DNA of 51,829 nucleotides. It comes from an uncultured Bacteroidota bacterium. Lineage in GTDB: Bacteria > Bacteroidota > Bacteroidia > Chitinophagales > Chitinophagaceae. The stretch is from positions 1-51,829 of the forward strand of contig CAIOIZ010000165.1 in assembly GCA_903858475.1 (NCBI GenBank), read 5' to 3'. Made by a program: the position numbers and the translations under genes. Positions 1 through 7,977 of the stretch are shown here, one piece after another (positions within the stretch are counted from its first letter, which is position 1; each line of letters opens with the position of its first letter). Under the pieces are notes generated by a model. That model worked only from the letters and a program-made list of their open reading frames with translations, searched no databases and was not told the DNA's origin.

Positions 1-192
1 GAAATAGATTTGAAGATTAAAACTCCAACGAGGCATGTCCTCATAAAAATCATTTAAGTAAGGATTATGGTCGACATCCTCAAATTGAGGAATCCACTTG
101 TAATGCTTACTCAGCATTTCGGTCAAAGTTGTTTTACCGGCACCAATGTTACCGGCAACTGCAATATGTTTTGGTTTTTTATTTTTAGCCAT
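1..192 (-). CDS. Deoxynucleoside kinase family protein (N-terminal fragment)
   Basis: The gene runs off the left edge, so only the first 64 residues are present. They read MAKNKKPKHIAVAGNIGAGK onward, with a P-loop (GNIGAGKT, about residues 14-21) directly after a basic N-terminus. This is the layout of the dNK/thymidine kinase 2-like family, which phosphorylates deoxynucleosides for nucleotide salvage in the cytoplasm. A further family-like segment follows (PQFEDVDHNPYLNDFY, about residues 35-50). The ATG at 190-192 is the first in frame and lies about 45 nt after a -7 box at 237-244. It is downstream of trpS on the same strand but has its own promoter. The substrate base cannot be judged from the fragment. 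Confidence 0.8.
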   Translation of the reverse strand, partial: MAKNKKPKHIAVAGNIGAGKTTLTEMLSKHYKWIPQFEDVDHNPYLNDFYEDMPRWSFNLQIYF

Positions 193-236
193 CCTTCCCC
201 TTTTAAAAATTTTATAATTCAACGTTTGAAAGTATG

Positions 237-244
237 CAAACTTA
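237..244 (-). promoter_or_regulatory. Bacteroidota -7 box for the deoxynucleoside kinase gene
   Basis: Read on the minus strand the sequence is TAAGTTTG, an exact match to TAnnTTTG, about 45 nt before the kinase ATG. I found no -33 TTG at the usual spacing. Confidence 0.5.
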
Positions 245-290
245 ATAAGATCGCAAATAGTATTTTTTGTTTTTTTTGCAAGGCACTTAT

Positions 291-1295
291 TTAAAAATAA
301 TTTAATCCAATGGCTTCTCGCACCAGTTTCATTGTTGCTCCTGCGCTCGCGTTGGCCTTCTCTGCACCCTGTTCCATCACTTTTTTCAAATAAGCTTTAT
401 CATTCAATATAGCATCCACTTTACTGCGAATTGGCGCAATAAAATTCACCATATCCTCTGCCAATTGTTTCTTTAAATCACCATACCGGATAGTGCAATT
501 ATTATAATCTGCTTCAAATTTTTCAATTGTATCTGGGGCGGCAACCAATTTCAAGAGCAGGAAAATATTTTCGATATAATCAGGCTTGCTAGCATTGGCT
601 TCGGTAGGGCCGCTATCCGTTTTTGCCTTCATCACTTTTTTGCGAATGATATCATCCTCATCGGCCAAATACAAAGTAGCCATTTGATTGTCGCTTTTGC
701 TCATCTTTCCTGTGCCATCCAAACTAGGCACTTTCACCAACTCACCCCCATAATTAAACGCTTGCGGTTCGGGAAAAACTTCCCCATACCGATGATTGAA
801 GCGATTGACATAGTTCCTTGCCATTTCCAAGTGCTGCTCCTGATCCTTACCAACGGGCACATATTTGGCTCGGTGCAAAATAATATCAGCTGCCTGTAAA
901 ACAGGATAGGTTAATAACCCCGCATTTACATTTTCGGGATGCAAACGAACCTTATCCTTGAAAGTAGCCGTCTTTTCCAGCTCGCCTTTATAAGCCAGCA
1001 TATTGAGGTATAAATACAATTCAGTAGTTTCATGAACATGACTCTGGCAATAAAAAGCAGCTTTATTAGGGTCTAACCCACAGGCAATATTTTCTGCCAA
1101 TACACGATGTACATGATTTTTTAATTCCTTCGTATCAGGATGTGTAGTAAGACTATGCAAATCTGCCACCATGAAATAACATTCAAATTCATCCTGCATT
1201 TTAATATAATTGCGAATAGCCCCAAAATAATTGCCTAGATGCAAAAAACCAGTGGGGCGAATGCCGCTCATGACTATTTCCTTACTTGTTGCCAT
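291..1295 (-). CDS. trpS: Tryptophan--tRNA ligase
   Basis: Class I aminoacyl-tRNA synthetase that charges tRNA-Trp in the cytoplasm; 334 residues, normal for bacterial TrpRS. The HIGH-type signature is present near the N-terminus (PTGFLHLGNY) and the second ATP-binding signature is GKMSKSDNQ. The Rossmann core carries the usual TrpRS segments (VADLHSLTTHPD, PVGKDQEQHLE). The frame is open for 31 more codons upstream, but a -7 box at 1303-1310 lies between those codons and this ATG, so the start at 1295 (MATSKEIV) is preferred. It is divergent from gatC. The following kinase gene is on the same strand after about 100 nt with its own promoter. Confidence 0.95.
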   Translation of the reverse strand: MATSKEIVMSGIRPTGFLHLGNYFGAIRNYIKMQDEFECYFMVADLHSLTTHPDTKELKNHVHRVLAENIACGLDPNKAAFYCQSHVHETTELYLYLNMLAYKGELEKTATFKDKVRLHPENVNAGLLTYPVLQAADIILHRAKYVPVGKDQEQHLEMARNYVNRFNHRYGEVFPEPQAFNYGGELVKVPSLDGTGKMSKSDNQMATLYLADEDDIIRKKVMKAKTDSGPTEANASKPDYIENIFLLLKLVAAPDTIEKFEADYNNCTIRYGDLKKQLAEDMVNFIAPIRSKVDAILNDKAYLKKVMEQGAEKANASAGATMKLVREAIGLNYF

Positions 1296-1302
1296 AGGTG
1301 GG

Positions 1303-1310
1303 CGAAGATA
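1303..1310 (-). promoter_or_regulatory. Probable -7 box for trpS, close to the start codon
   Basis: The minus strand reads TATCTTCG, one mismatch from TAnnTTTG, and only seven bases separate it from the trpS ATG. Transcription would begin within a few nucleotides of the start codon. This argues against the upstream-extended reading frame. Confidence 0.45.
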
Positions 1311-1410
1311 AGGAAAGTCCCTTGTTGATGGGCAGTTACAGGCGATATTTCCATTCATAATTATTATCTGCCGACTGCCCCAGATCACCGATTTACTTCC
1401 TATTATAATC

Positions 1411-1418
1411 TATATTTG
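1411..1418 (+). promoter_or_regulatory. -7 box for gatC, four bases from the start codon
   Basis: TATATTTG is an exact TAnnTTTG match and is followed by TTGA and then the gatC ATG. The next in-frame Met is more than 30 residues into the conserved domain, so this ATG is needed. The transcript is therefore probably leaderless or nearly so. Confidence 0.55.
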
Positions 1419-1422
1419 TTGA

Positions 1423-1731
1423 ATGGAAGTTAATGACCGCCTTATTGAGAAACTGGCAACCTTGAGCAGGCTGGAATTTGATGGCGATGCCAAATTAGCA
1501 ATCAAGGAAGACTTACAAAATATGATTGCTTTTGTGGAGAAATTGAATGAAATAGACACCACTGGAGTAGCTCCACTTTTGCACATGAGTAAAAATGTAA
1601 ACGTATTGAGAGCTGATGAAACAAAAGGAAGTGTAGACCGAGATATTGCCTTAAAAAATGCAAGCAATAGCGATGGCGTTTATTTTAAAGTACCTAAAGT
1701 AATCAACAAAATTCCGAGTCTCAAAAAATAA
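1423..1731 (+). CDS. gatC: Asp-tRNA(Asn)/Glu-tRNA(Gln) amidotransferase subunit C
   Basis: GatC is the small scaffold that wraps around GatA and GatB in the enzyme that amidates mischarged Glu-tRNA(Gln) and Asp-tRNA(Asn). The 102-residue length fits the family. Family features are the N-terminal helix (LIEKLATLSRLEF), the central helix ending in a short acidic turn (FVEKLNEIDTTGVAPL), and the C-terminal tail (SDGVYFKVPKVI), which corresponds to the family's usual FxVPKVI ending. No gatA or gatB is near. The next gene begins 18 nt later and is probably co-transcribed. Confidence 0.93.
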   Translation: MEVNDRLIEKLATLSRLEFDGDAKLAIKEDLQNMIAFVEKLNEIDTTGVAPLLHMSKNVNVLRADETKGSVDRDIALKNASNSDGVYFKVPKVINKIPSLKK

Positions 1732-1749
1732 GATTTATATCAACCTTTT

Positions 1750-2466
1750 ATGTCCTCCATCATTCATCTCGAAAATATTGTTAAGAGCTATTACCTGGGC
1801 AAGCAGGAGTTACAAGTTTTAAAGGGTATCACATTAGATATTTTCAAAAACGAATATGTTGCTTTGATGGGCCCTAGTGGAAGTGGCAAGAGCACCTTGA
1901 TGAATATATTAGGTTGCCTAGATTCTCCAACTGGAGGAAAATACATTTTAAATGGCAAGGATGTAAGTGGGATGCCTGATAATGATTTAGCAGAAGTTCG
2001 CAATGTTGAAATTGGTTTTGTATTTCAACAATTCAATTTATTACCCCGACTAACAGCCTTAGAAAATGTAGCCTTACCACTGGTATATAGCGGTATTGGA
2101 AAAAAAGAAAGGGAAGAAAGGGCAATGGAGGTGATGAAAAAAGTGAAATTAGACGATCGCACCCACCATAAACCAAATGAACTCAGCGGTGGACAGTGTC
2201 AGCGTGTAGCCATTGCACGTGCATTAATTAATAATCCTGCTATCATATTAGCGGATGAACCAACGGGAAACCTCGACTCAACAACTTCATATGAAATCAT
2301 GGATATCTTAGGTAAAATTCATGATGATGGCAATACGGTTGTGCTGGTTACGCATGAAGAAGATATTTCTTTATTTGCCAGAAGGGTAATTCGATTAAAA
2401 GATGGTATGGTGGAAACCGATAAAATCAACGACCACCCAAGTACCATTAGCCATGCGGCACTATAA
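1750..2466 (+). CDS. ABC transporter ATP-binding protein, LolD/MacB type
   Basis: A stand-alone nucleotide-binding subunit of 238 residues. Visible motifs are Walker A (GPSGSGKST, about residues 41-49), the Q-loop ([11 protein letters not shown]), the signature [15 protein letters not shown], Walker B with catalytic Glu ([11 protein letters not shown]) and the H-loop (VLVTHEED). The PTGNLD ending and the overall pattern place it in the LolD/MacB/FtsE group, which drives extracytoplasmic mechanotransmission rather than solute import. No permease gene is adjacent, so the partner must be encoded elsewhere. It follows gatC closely and precedes the adenosyltransferase by 67 nt. Confidence 0.88.
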   Translation: MSSIIHLENIVKSYYLGKQELQVLKGITLDIFKNEYVALMGPSGSGKSTLMNILGCLDSPTGGKYILNGKDVSGMPDNDLAEVRNVEIGFVFQQFNLLPRLTALENVALPLVYSGIGKKEREERAMEVMKKVKLDDRTHHKPNELSGGQCQRVAIARALINNPAIILADEPTGNLDSTTSYEIMDILGKIHDDGNTVVLVTHEEDISLFARRVIRLKDGMVETDKINDHPSTISHAAL

Positions 2467-2533
2467 AATGCAGGCATGCATGAACTTATTTATCATTATT
2501 TTGTTGCTATTACATAACAGAACTTTCTAAACT

Positions 2534-3097
2534 ATGTCCACAAAGATTTATACTAAAACAGGCGACCTCGGAAAAACAAGTCTGATTGGAGGCACCAAGG
2601 TTTTTAAATCCAATCTTCGCATTGAAAGCTATGGTACAGTAGACGAATTGAATAGTTATATTGGATTAGTATGCGACCATGTGCAAGACGAATCCAGCAA
2701 AAAAATACTCAAAGAAATACAAGACCGATTATTTACAATTGGTGCTTCATTGGCCTGCGACCCCGACAAAGAGCCAATAATGAAAATCCCTGATTTGAAA
2801 GAAGCCGATGTGGAATTATTGGAAAGAGAAATGGATCAAATGGATGAACAATTAACACCCATGAAATCATTTGTCCTTCCTGGTGGACATATAGCAGTTA
2901 GCACCATTCATGTTGCACGTTGTGTTTGCAGAAGAACAGAAAGAATTTGCGTGGGCTTGCAGGAATTGGAAATGTTTATTGACCCGATGGTGATTAAATA
3001 CCTGAACAGATTAAGCGATTACTTATTTGTACTCTCAAGGTATATTGCCCATTTACTGAAAGTAGAAGAAATTAAATGGCAGCCTCGTTTATCATAG
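2534..3097 (+). CDS. Cob(I)yrinic acid a,c-diamide adenosyltransferase, PduO type
   Basis: Transfers the adenosyl group of ATP to the cobalt of cob(I)alamin to make adenosylcobalamin, the cofactor of enzymes such as methylmalonyl-CoA mutase. The 187-residue protein has the PduO ATP-binding N-terminus (KIYTKTGDLGKTSLIGG, residues 4-20), the conserved SYGTVDELNSYIG segment, and the helix RCVCRRTERI that contributes catalytic Arg and Glu. The C-terminal YLNRLSDYLFVLSRY is also typical. No other B12 gene and no cobalamin riboswitch was seen near it, so it may serve salvaged cobalamin. It converges on the next gene with a gap of only 15 nt. Confidence 0.93.
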   Translation: MSTKIYTKTGDLGKTSLIGGTKVFKSNLRIESYGTVDELNSYIGLVCDHVQDESSKKILKEIQDRLFTIGASLACDPDKEPIMKIPDLKEADVELLEREMDQMDEQLTPMKSFVLPGGHIAVSTIHVARCVCRRTERICVGLQELEMFIDPMVIKYLNRLSDYLFVLSRYIAHLLKVEEIKWQPRLS

Positions 3098-3112
3098 AGC
3101 AACTATAAAAAA

Positions 3113-3766
3113 TTACAATAAAACCCTGCCGTCTTTCATTACGATTGTCCTGTCACTCATGCTGGCCAATTCTTCATTGTGGGTTACAATTAGAAAAGTT
3201 TGGTTGAATTTATTTCTTAAATCAATAAATAATTCATGTAATTCTTTGGCATTCGCCGAATCAAGGTTGCCCGTTGGTTCATCTGCCATTACAATAGCAG
3301 GATTATTAATCAGTGCTCTTGCCACCGCTACCCTTTGCTGTTCTCCCCCACTTAATTGGCCTGGTTTATTTTCCATCCGATTCGACAACCCAAGCAATTC
3401 CAATAATTTTGCTGCACGCTCCATCGTTTCATTTCTTTTAGCACCAGCAATCCAGGCAGGTATACACACGTTTTCCCATGCAGTGAATTCGGGCAATAAA
3501 TGATGAAATTGAAAAACAAAACCAATTTGTTGATTACGGAAAGTCGCCAGTTTTCTACTATTTAACTGATCTATGCGTATCCCATTAATAGAAATTTCTC
3601 CCTGATCCGCATTATCAAGGGTTCCTAGAATATGCAATAAAGTACTTTTTCCAGCCCCACTACTTCCTACAATACTTACAATTTCCCCTTTTTTGATATA
3701 TAGGTCTACCCCTTTTAATACCTCTAGCTGACCATATGATTTATGTATATTTTTTGCCCTTAACAT
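3113..3766 (-). CDS. LolD-like ABC transporter ATP-binding protein
   Basis: A second stand-alone ABC ATPase of the LolD group, 217 residues. Motifs in order are Walker A (GSSGAGKST), Q-loop (VFQFHHLLPEFTAWENV), signature (LSGGEQQRVAVARAL), Walker B ([12 protein letters not shown]) and H-loop (LIVTHNEEL). The FHHLLPEFTA stretch after the Q-loop is characteristic of LolD, the ATPase that with LolC/LolE releases lipoproteins from the inner membrane towards the outer membrane. No lolC or lolE homologue is adjacent. It is transcribed alone, convergent with the adenosyltransferase gene. A near-match -7 box (TACTTTTA) lies just before the ATG, but I do not rely on it. Confidence 0.87.
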   Translation of the reverse strand: MLRAKNIHKSYGQLEVLKGVDLYIKKGEIVSIVGSSGAGKSTLLHILGTLDNADQGEISINGIRIDQLNSRKLATFRNQQIGFVFQFHHLLPEFTAWENVCIPAWIAGAKRNETMERAAKLLELLGLSNRMENKPGQLSGGEQQRVAVARALINNPAIVMADEPTGNLDSANAKELHELFIDLRNKFNQTFLIVTHNEELASMSDRTIVMKDGRVLL

Positions 3767-3863
3767 GGTTTAAAAGTACTTAATTATCCCTTATAATGAA
3801 AGCCTGTATTTTTAAAATAAAGCGGCCCAAACTTTGGAATAAAATAGGCGTTGATAAAACACT

Positions 3864-3894
3864 TTTGGTTATTCCCACAGAACTTATACATTTG
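3864..3894 (+). promoter_or_regulatory. Two-part Bacteroidota promoter for the DUF2795 gene
   Basis: TTTG at 3864-3867 and TACATTTG at 3887-3894 are separated by 19 nt, matching both boxes and the usual spacing. It predicts a leader of roughly 50 nt before the ATG at 3950. Confidence 0.7.
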
Positions 3895-3949
3895 CGGAAA
3901 ATTAGGGGGTAATTCCCTGAACCCATTTACTAAATAAAAGTAGCAAGAT

Positions 3950-4171
3950 ATGTTTTGGACATTAGAACTGGCATCGCATTTAGAAGACGCTCCCTGGCCT
4001 GCCACCAAAGACGAATTGATTGATTATTCTATTCGTAGCGGCGCCCCAATTGAAGTGGTAGAAAACTTGCAAGAGTTGGAAGACGAAGGCGAATTGTATG
4101 AAGGATTAGAAGATATCTGGCCCGATTATCCTAGCCAGGAAGATTTCTTTTTCAACGAAGATGAATACTAA
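3950..4171 (+). CDS. DUF2795 domain-containing protein
   Basis: A small acidic cytoplasmic protein of 73 residues that is highly conserved in Bacteroidota; its function is not known to me. The N-terminal half (MFWTLELASHLEDAPWPATK, then DELIDYSIRSGAP) is the DUF2795 helical core. The C-terminal half is rich in Glu and Asp (EDEGELYEGLEDIWPDYPS). It stands alone between a well-formed promoter and a strong hairpin terminator, so it is a monocistronic unit. There is no signal peptide or membrane segment. The acidity and small size could suit a regulator or binding partner, but nothing here decides that. Confidence 0.85.
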   Translation: MFWTLELASHLEDAPWPATKDELIDYSIRSGAPIEVVENLQELEDEGELYEGLEDIWPDYPSQEDFFFNEDEY

Positions 4172-4192
4172 TTCACTTACTTAAGATAATGT

Positions 4193-4229
4193 AAAAAGCC
4201 GTTCAGCATAACTGAACGGCTTTTATTTT
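4193..4229. terminator. Bidirectional terminator between the DUF2795 gene and fabI
   Basis: A 10-bp perfect stem (AGCCGTTCAG/CTGAACGGCT, loop CATAA) is flanked by A5 on the left and TTTATTTT on the right. It can end transcription on both strands and lies between two convergent genes. Confidence 0.88.
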
Positions 4230-4242
4230 GTAGTATAATCCC

Positions 4243-5055
4243 TTATTTCTCCATTTGATCAATTACCGCCTCGGTAACACCGGTAAAGCTGAATCCTCCA
4301 TCATGGAATAAATTTTGCATGGTCACGTATTTAGTCAAATCACTAAACAGGGTCACACAATAATCAGCACAGGCTTCTGCACTGGCATTGCCCAAGGGAC
4401 TCATCTTTTCGGCATAATTGATAAACCCATCAAAGCCTTTTACCCCGCTACCCGCAGTTGTTCTAGTTGGTGACTGAGACACCGTATTGATTCTAACATG
4501 CTTTTTAACTCCGTAATGATAACCAAAGCTTCTTCCTACGCTTTCCAATAAAGCCTTTGCATCTGCCATCTCATTGTAATCAGGAAATACTCGCTGTGCA
4601 GCAATATAAGTAAGTGCTACAACACTCCCCCACTCGTTGATAGCATCCATTTTCATGGCGGTTGCCAATACACGATGAAGGCTCATAGCTGAAATACCCA
4701 AGGTTTTTTCGTTGAAACCATAATCCAGTTCAGTATAATGTTTACCCTTTCTAACATTTAGACTCATGCCAATAGAATGAAGTATAAAATCCACTCCACC
4801 GCCAAAATGCTCCATGGCTTTTGCAATCAAGTTGTTTACATCTTCGTTGTTGCTCACATCACAGGGAATTACAGGCGCATTTACAGCCTCTGCTAATTTG
4901 TTGATTTCTCCCATACGCATCGCCACAGGCGCATTCGTAAGTAATAATTGAGCGCCTTCCTCATGACAACGAATGGCTGTCTTCCAGGCAATGGACTTTT
5001 CATCCAATGCACCAAAAATGATTCCTTTTTTTCCTTTTAATAAATTGTATGACAT
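4243..5055 (-). CDS. fabI: Enoyl-[acyl-carrier-protein] reductase (NADH)
   Basis: Reduces trans-2-enoyl-ACP in the last step of each fatty-acid elongation cycle. The 270-residue protein is a divergent short-chain dehydrogenase. The FabI-type cofactor loop is present (GIIFGALDEKSIAW, about residues 11-24), as are the HSIGMS turn after the Rossmann beta-strands and the catalytic Y-x6-K (YNEMADAK), preceded by the family's VFPDYN. The substrate-binding region follows (NTVSQSPTRTTAGSGVKGF); it departs slightly from the usual N-x-x-S-A-G-P-x-x-T. It ends a minus-strand run recN - small membrane protein - fabI with gaps of 18 and 30 nt. Confidence 0.93.
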   Translation of the reverse strand: MSYNLLKGKKGIIFGALDEKSIAWKTAIRCHEEGAQLLLTNAPVAMRMGEINKLAEAVNAPVIPCDVSNNEDVNNLIAKAMEHFGGGVDFILHSIGMSLNVRKGKHYTELDYGFNEKTLGISAMSLHRVLATAMKMDAINEWGSVVALTYIAAQRVFPDYNEMADAKALLESVGRSFGYHYGVKKHVRINTVSQSPTRTTAGSGVKGFDGFINYAEKMSPLGNASAEACADYCVTLFSDLTKYVTMQNLFHDGGFSFTGVTEAVIDQMEK

Positions 5056-5085
5056 GTTATAGGTTTGAAGGGTAAAAATAAGACT

Positions 5086-5301
5086 CTATTTTTTAAAGAA
5101 AAATTCTTTGAAATAAAATACTACAAAGCCAGCCAGAAACACCAATACAAAAATACTGATCATATGAAGCACTACATATCCCAAAAAATGGCCAAATGAT
5201 CGTTTGGGAGGCAATATGCGTTGTACTAAAATATGCGTATAATAAGCACCGATAGTAGTAACCAATAAGAGCAGCAACAATAACAATTTAGATTGATACA
5301 A
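5086..5301 (-). CDS. Small two-helix membrane protein, unknown function
   Basis: A 71-residue hydrophobic protein with two predicted membrane helices: about residues 5-25 (LLLLLLLLVTTIGAYY) and 40-64 (FLGYVVLHMISIFVLVFLAG). A short basic loop lies between them (RILPPKRSF) and the tail is basic (KEFFFKK). Both ends probably lie on the same side of the membrane. The only usable start is a TTG at 5299-5301, because an in-frame stop lies just upstream and the next Met is deep in helix 2. It sits 18 nt after recN and 30 nt before fabI on the same strand, so it is probably co-transcribed. I do not recognise the family. Confidence 0.6.
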   Translation of the reverse strand: MYQSKLLLLLLLLVTTIGAYYTHILVQRILPPKRSFGHFLGYVVLHMISIFVLVFLAGFVVFYFKEFFFKK

Positions 5302-5319
5302 AGTATTCGGTTTAAGCTG

Positions 5320-6996
5320 CTAATTCCTAAGCATTTCTTTTGCATTTTCCAACGCTGCAGCCGTTGGCTGTTCTCCACTCAACATTTTAGCAATTGTGGT
5401 AATACGCTCATCATTGTTCAATCGCTTAACAGAAGTTACAATGGCATCGCCTTTAATGGCTTTGTAAACAAAATAATGAGTATCGGCCCTTGCTGCAATT
5501 TGTGGCTGATGTGTAATAGATATTAACTGGTGCGATTGTGATAAGCGCTTCATGATAATACCAACCTGTTTGGCTGCTTCTCCACTAATACCGGTATCTA
5601 TTTCATCAAAAATTAAAGTAGGCAGTTGCAATTTCTTAGCTACCAGCGATTTAACGCACAACATAAGTCTGCTTAATTCTCCTCCACTTGCCACTTTTCG
5701 CAGGGGTTCAAATCGACTACTAGTGGTATCTTTACCTGCCGGCAAATTGGCATCAAATAAATATTCAATACTATCTGCGCCGTATTCATTTAATGCAGAA
5801 GGGGCTATTGCAATTTTGATTTGAGCATTTGGCATTCCCACTTGCTTTAATAAATCGTTTGTCTTTGCTTCAAAAGGACCGCTTGCTTTTTTTCTATTAT
5901 CTCTTAATTGTTGGGCTATTTTTTCACAGGAGCCACTTAATTCCTGTAGCTTTTGTTCATGCGCTTGAATAGTATCGCCCAAATGCGAAACAGCAATAAG
6001 TTTTTCTGACAGCGATTGCTTAATTGACAACAATGCTGCGGTACTATGCACTTGGTGTTTTTTGAGCAAGCGATAGCCCGTTTCTATTTTATCATTCAAA
6101 ATCTGCATTCTTTCTGTGCTATAATGCACGCTCTGATTGATTTGCTCAATTTCGTCCCCAATATCCTGTAATTCCACTTGAGCACTTTGCATTCTTTTTA
6201 CAATTTGCTCGATACCAGGGTGAAAAGACGCTACAGATTGTAATCGATTGCTAAATGATTTTATTTGCTGGACCAATGGCTGATCCGATTCATTCAATTC
6301 AAAACTGATATTACCTAGTTCTTGCTTAATTATTTCAGCATTGCTCAACAATTTTAATTCTGCATCCAAGTCTTCCAATTCGTTTTCTTTTAAATTGGCA
6401 GCCGCTAATTCCTCATATAAAAATTTGTGATAATCGTATTCTTTTGAAGAGGCAGCTTGCGATTGCTTGCATTGCTCCAACGCTTTTTCAATTGCCAATA
6501 AACTATGGTATGCTTGTTTATATGCCTGTAAATGCGCATTGTTATCAGCTAGTGCATCTAATACCAATCGCTGAAAATCCTGATTTCCTAAATCCAGCGT
6601 ATCAAATTGTTGGTGCAAGTCTACCAATATAGTACTTAGCTGCTTTAATTGTTGTAATGTAACTGGAGTGTCATTTACAAATGCCCTTGATTTTCCATTT
6701 GGTGCAATTTCCCTTCGAATAACCAATTCAGTTTCTGTATCCAAATCATTGTCCAACAAAAAGGCATTCACCGATTTCTTGTCTGTTTCATTGAAATAGC
6801 CTTCTACTACCGATTTCTTGTCTTTCTTTAATAAGACATTACTATCTGCCCGATCGCCCAATACAAGACCTAATGCACCCATTAAGATACTTTTACCCGC
6901 GCCTGTTTCACCAGTGATAATAGTAAGCCCATTGGAGAACTCAATGACCAATTCATCTATAATTGCATAGTTGGATATGTGTAGCTTTTGAATCAT
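5320..6996 (-). CDS. recN: DNA repair protein RecN
   Basis: SMC-like ATPase that acts early in recombinational repair of double-strand breaks. The 558-residue length is right for RecN. The N-terminal ATPase half holds Walker A (GETGAGKS, about residues 31-38) after the typical LHISNYAIIDELVIEF opening. A long coiled coil follows in the middle. The C-terminal half holds the signature (ASGGELSRLMLCVKSL), Walker B (LIFDEIDTGISGEAA) and the H-loop (QLISITHQPQIAA). The longer frame begins at a GTG at 7005, but a -7 box overlaps that codon, so the ATG at 6996 (MIQKLHISN) is chosen. It leads the recN-small protein-fabI run. Confidence 0.94.
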   Translation of the reverse strand: MIQKLHISNYAIIDELVIEFSNGLTIITGETGAGKSILMGALGLVLGDRADSNVLLKKDKKSVVEGYFNETDKKSVNAFLLDNDLDTETELVIRREIAPNGKSRAFVNDTPVTLQQLKQLSTILVDLHQQFDTLDLGNQDFQRLVLDALADNNAHLQAYKQAYHSLLAIEKALEQCKQSQAASSKEYDYHKFLYEELAAANLKENELEDLDAELKLLSNAEIIKQELGNISFELNESDQPLVQQIKSFSNRLQSVASFHPGIEQIVKRMQSAQVELQDIGDEIEQINQSVHYSTERMQILNDKIETGYRLLKKHQVHSTAALLSIKQSLSEKLIAVSHLGDTIQAHEQKLQELSGSCEKIAQQLRDNRKKASGPFEAKTNDLLKQVGMPNAQIKIAIAPSALNEYGADSIEYLFDANLPAGKDTTSSRFEPLRKVASGGELSRLMLCVKSLVAKKLQLPTLIFDEIDTGISGEAAKQVGIIMKRLSQSHQLISITHQPQIAARADTHYFVYKAIKGDAIVTSVKRLNNDERITTIAKMLSGEQPTAAALENAKEMLRN

Positions 6997-7004
6997 CTCT
7001 GTCA

Positions 7005-7012
7005 CGAATTTA
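7005..7012 (-). promoter_or_regulatory. Probable -7 box for recN, close to the start codon
   Basis: The minus strand reads TAAATTCG, one mismatch from TAnnTTTG, eight bases before the chosen recN ATG and overlapping the alternative GTG start. Confidence 0.45.
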
Positions 7013-7076
7013 CAGCAATGTTCTGTCTGAAAACAAAGAAAATTATTTTAATTGTGTAACTGTAGGCATAAATACA

Positions 7077-7099
7077 AAATGGCACCAATGGTGCCATTT
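7077..7099 (-). terminator. Terminator after the zinc-ribbon gene
   Basis: A perfect 10-bp stem (AAATGGCACC/GGTGCCATTT) with a 3-nt loop lies 22 nt past the stop codon of the zinc-ribbon gene, in the gap before the recN promoter. The T run on the minus side is short (ATTTTGT). Confidence 0.65.
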
Positions 7100-7121
7100 A
7101 ATATTATACTTGAAAATAATT

Positions 7122-7877
7122 TTATTTTACCGCTACTGAATTATTCAAATCATCATCAACCAAAATTCTTCCACAGTTTTCACAAACCATTACCTTCTTA
7201 CGTAATTTAATTTCACTTTGTTTTTGAGGAGGAATAGCATGAAAACAACCACCACAAGCATCTCTTTCAACTGGCACTACGGCTAAGCCATTGTGATAGT
7301 TTTTACGAATACGGTCATAGCTGGTCAATAAACGCTCATCCACATGTCCTCTAGCAGCTGCCGCTTCTTTATTATAATGCTTCTCTTCTTTTTCAGTTTC
7401 ACCGATGATTTTTTCTAACTCCCCTTTTTTACCACTCAAGTTGTTTTCCTTGGTTGTTACTGCTTTTTTTGCAGCATCAAGTTGTCTGGCTTTTTCTCCA
7501 ATTTCTTCGGTAGCATCCTTGATATGCTTTTCGCAAAGTTTCACCTCTAATTGTTGCATTTCAATCTCTTTATTGATTGCTTCAAACTCGCGGTTATTTT
7601 TTACATTATCACTTTGCTTCTCATATTTCTTTACCAAGGCTTCAGCTTCCTTAATGCCTTCTTTCTTCTGCGCAATAAATTCATTGATGCCATTTATTTC
7701 TTCTTCCACTCTTGTCTGCCTAGCATGTAGTCCTTCAATTTCATCTTCAAGGTCCTTCACTTCAATAGGAAGTTCACCTTTCAGAATCTGGATTTCATCC
7801 AGATTGCTATCAATCTTTTGTAATTTTACAAGGGAAGATAATTTTTCTTCAACGGAGAAATCTGCAACTTTTGCCAT
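7122..7877 (-). CDS. C4-type zinc-ribbon coiled-coil protein
   Basis: A 251-residue cytoplasmic protein. A long antiparallel coiled coil makes up about residues 10-185 and is rich in Glu and Lys. A C-terminal zinc ribbon has four cysteines (CGGC near residue 208 and CENC near residue 232), separated by a basic strand (KLRKKVMV). This is the DUF164/zf-RING_7 family, which is repeatedly found beside Nif3 proteins, as here: the Nif3 gene lies 100 nt upstream on the same strand. Homologues have been linked to nucleic-acid or ribosome-related roles, but the sequence does not settle a function. A hairpin terminator follows. Confidence 0.88.
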   Translation of the reverse strand: MAKVADFSVEEKLSSLVKLQKIDSNLDEIQILKGELPIEVKDLEDEIEGLHARQTRVEEEINGINEFIAQKKEGIKEAEALVKKYEKQSDNVKNNREFEAINKEIEMQQLEVKLCEKHIKDATEEIGEKARQLDAAKKAVTTKENNLSGKKGELEKIIGETEKEEKHYNKEAAAARGHVDERLLTSYDRIRKNYHNGLAVVPVERDACGGCFHAIPPQKQSEIKLRKKVMVCENCGRILVDDDLNNSVAVK

Positions 7878-7977
7878 AGTGTATTTTGAGAATTGTTAGT
7901 TGACTATTTAGAATTGAATGTTATTGTGTCAGATTTTCTCATTCCTTTACTTTCTGTTCTTTTATCTGTTCACCACA

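Noticed and set aside
2468-2530. A 20-codon ATG frame (MQACMNLFIIILLLLHNRTF) between the ABC ATPase and the adenosyltransferase
   Set aside because: Hydrophobic short frames are common by chance in AT-rich DNA, and there is no ribosome site or conservation evidence.
2467-2533. Cobalamin riboswitch before the adenosyltransferase gene
   Set aside because: The gap is too short and no B12-box-like sequence is visible.
7405-7899. A 164-codon frame antisense to the zinc-ribbon coiled-coil gene
   Set aside because: It mirrors the Glu/Lys-rich coiled coil as a Ser/Phe-rich translation, the usual shadow of such genes.
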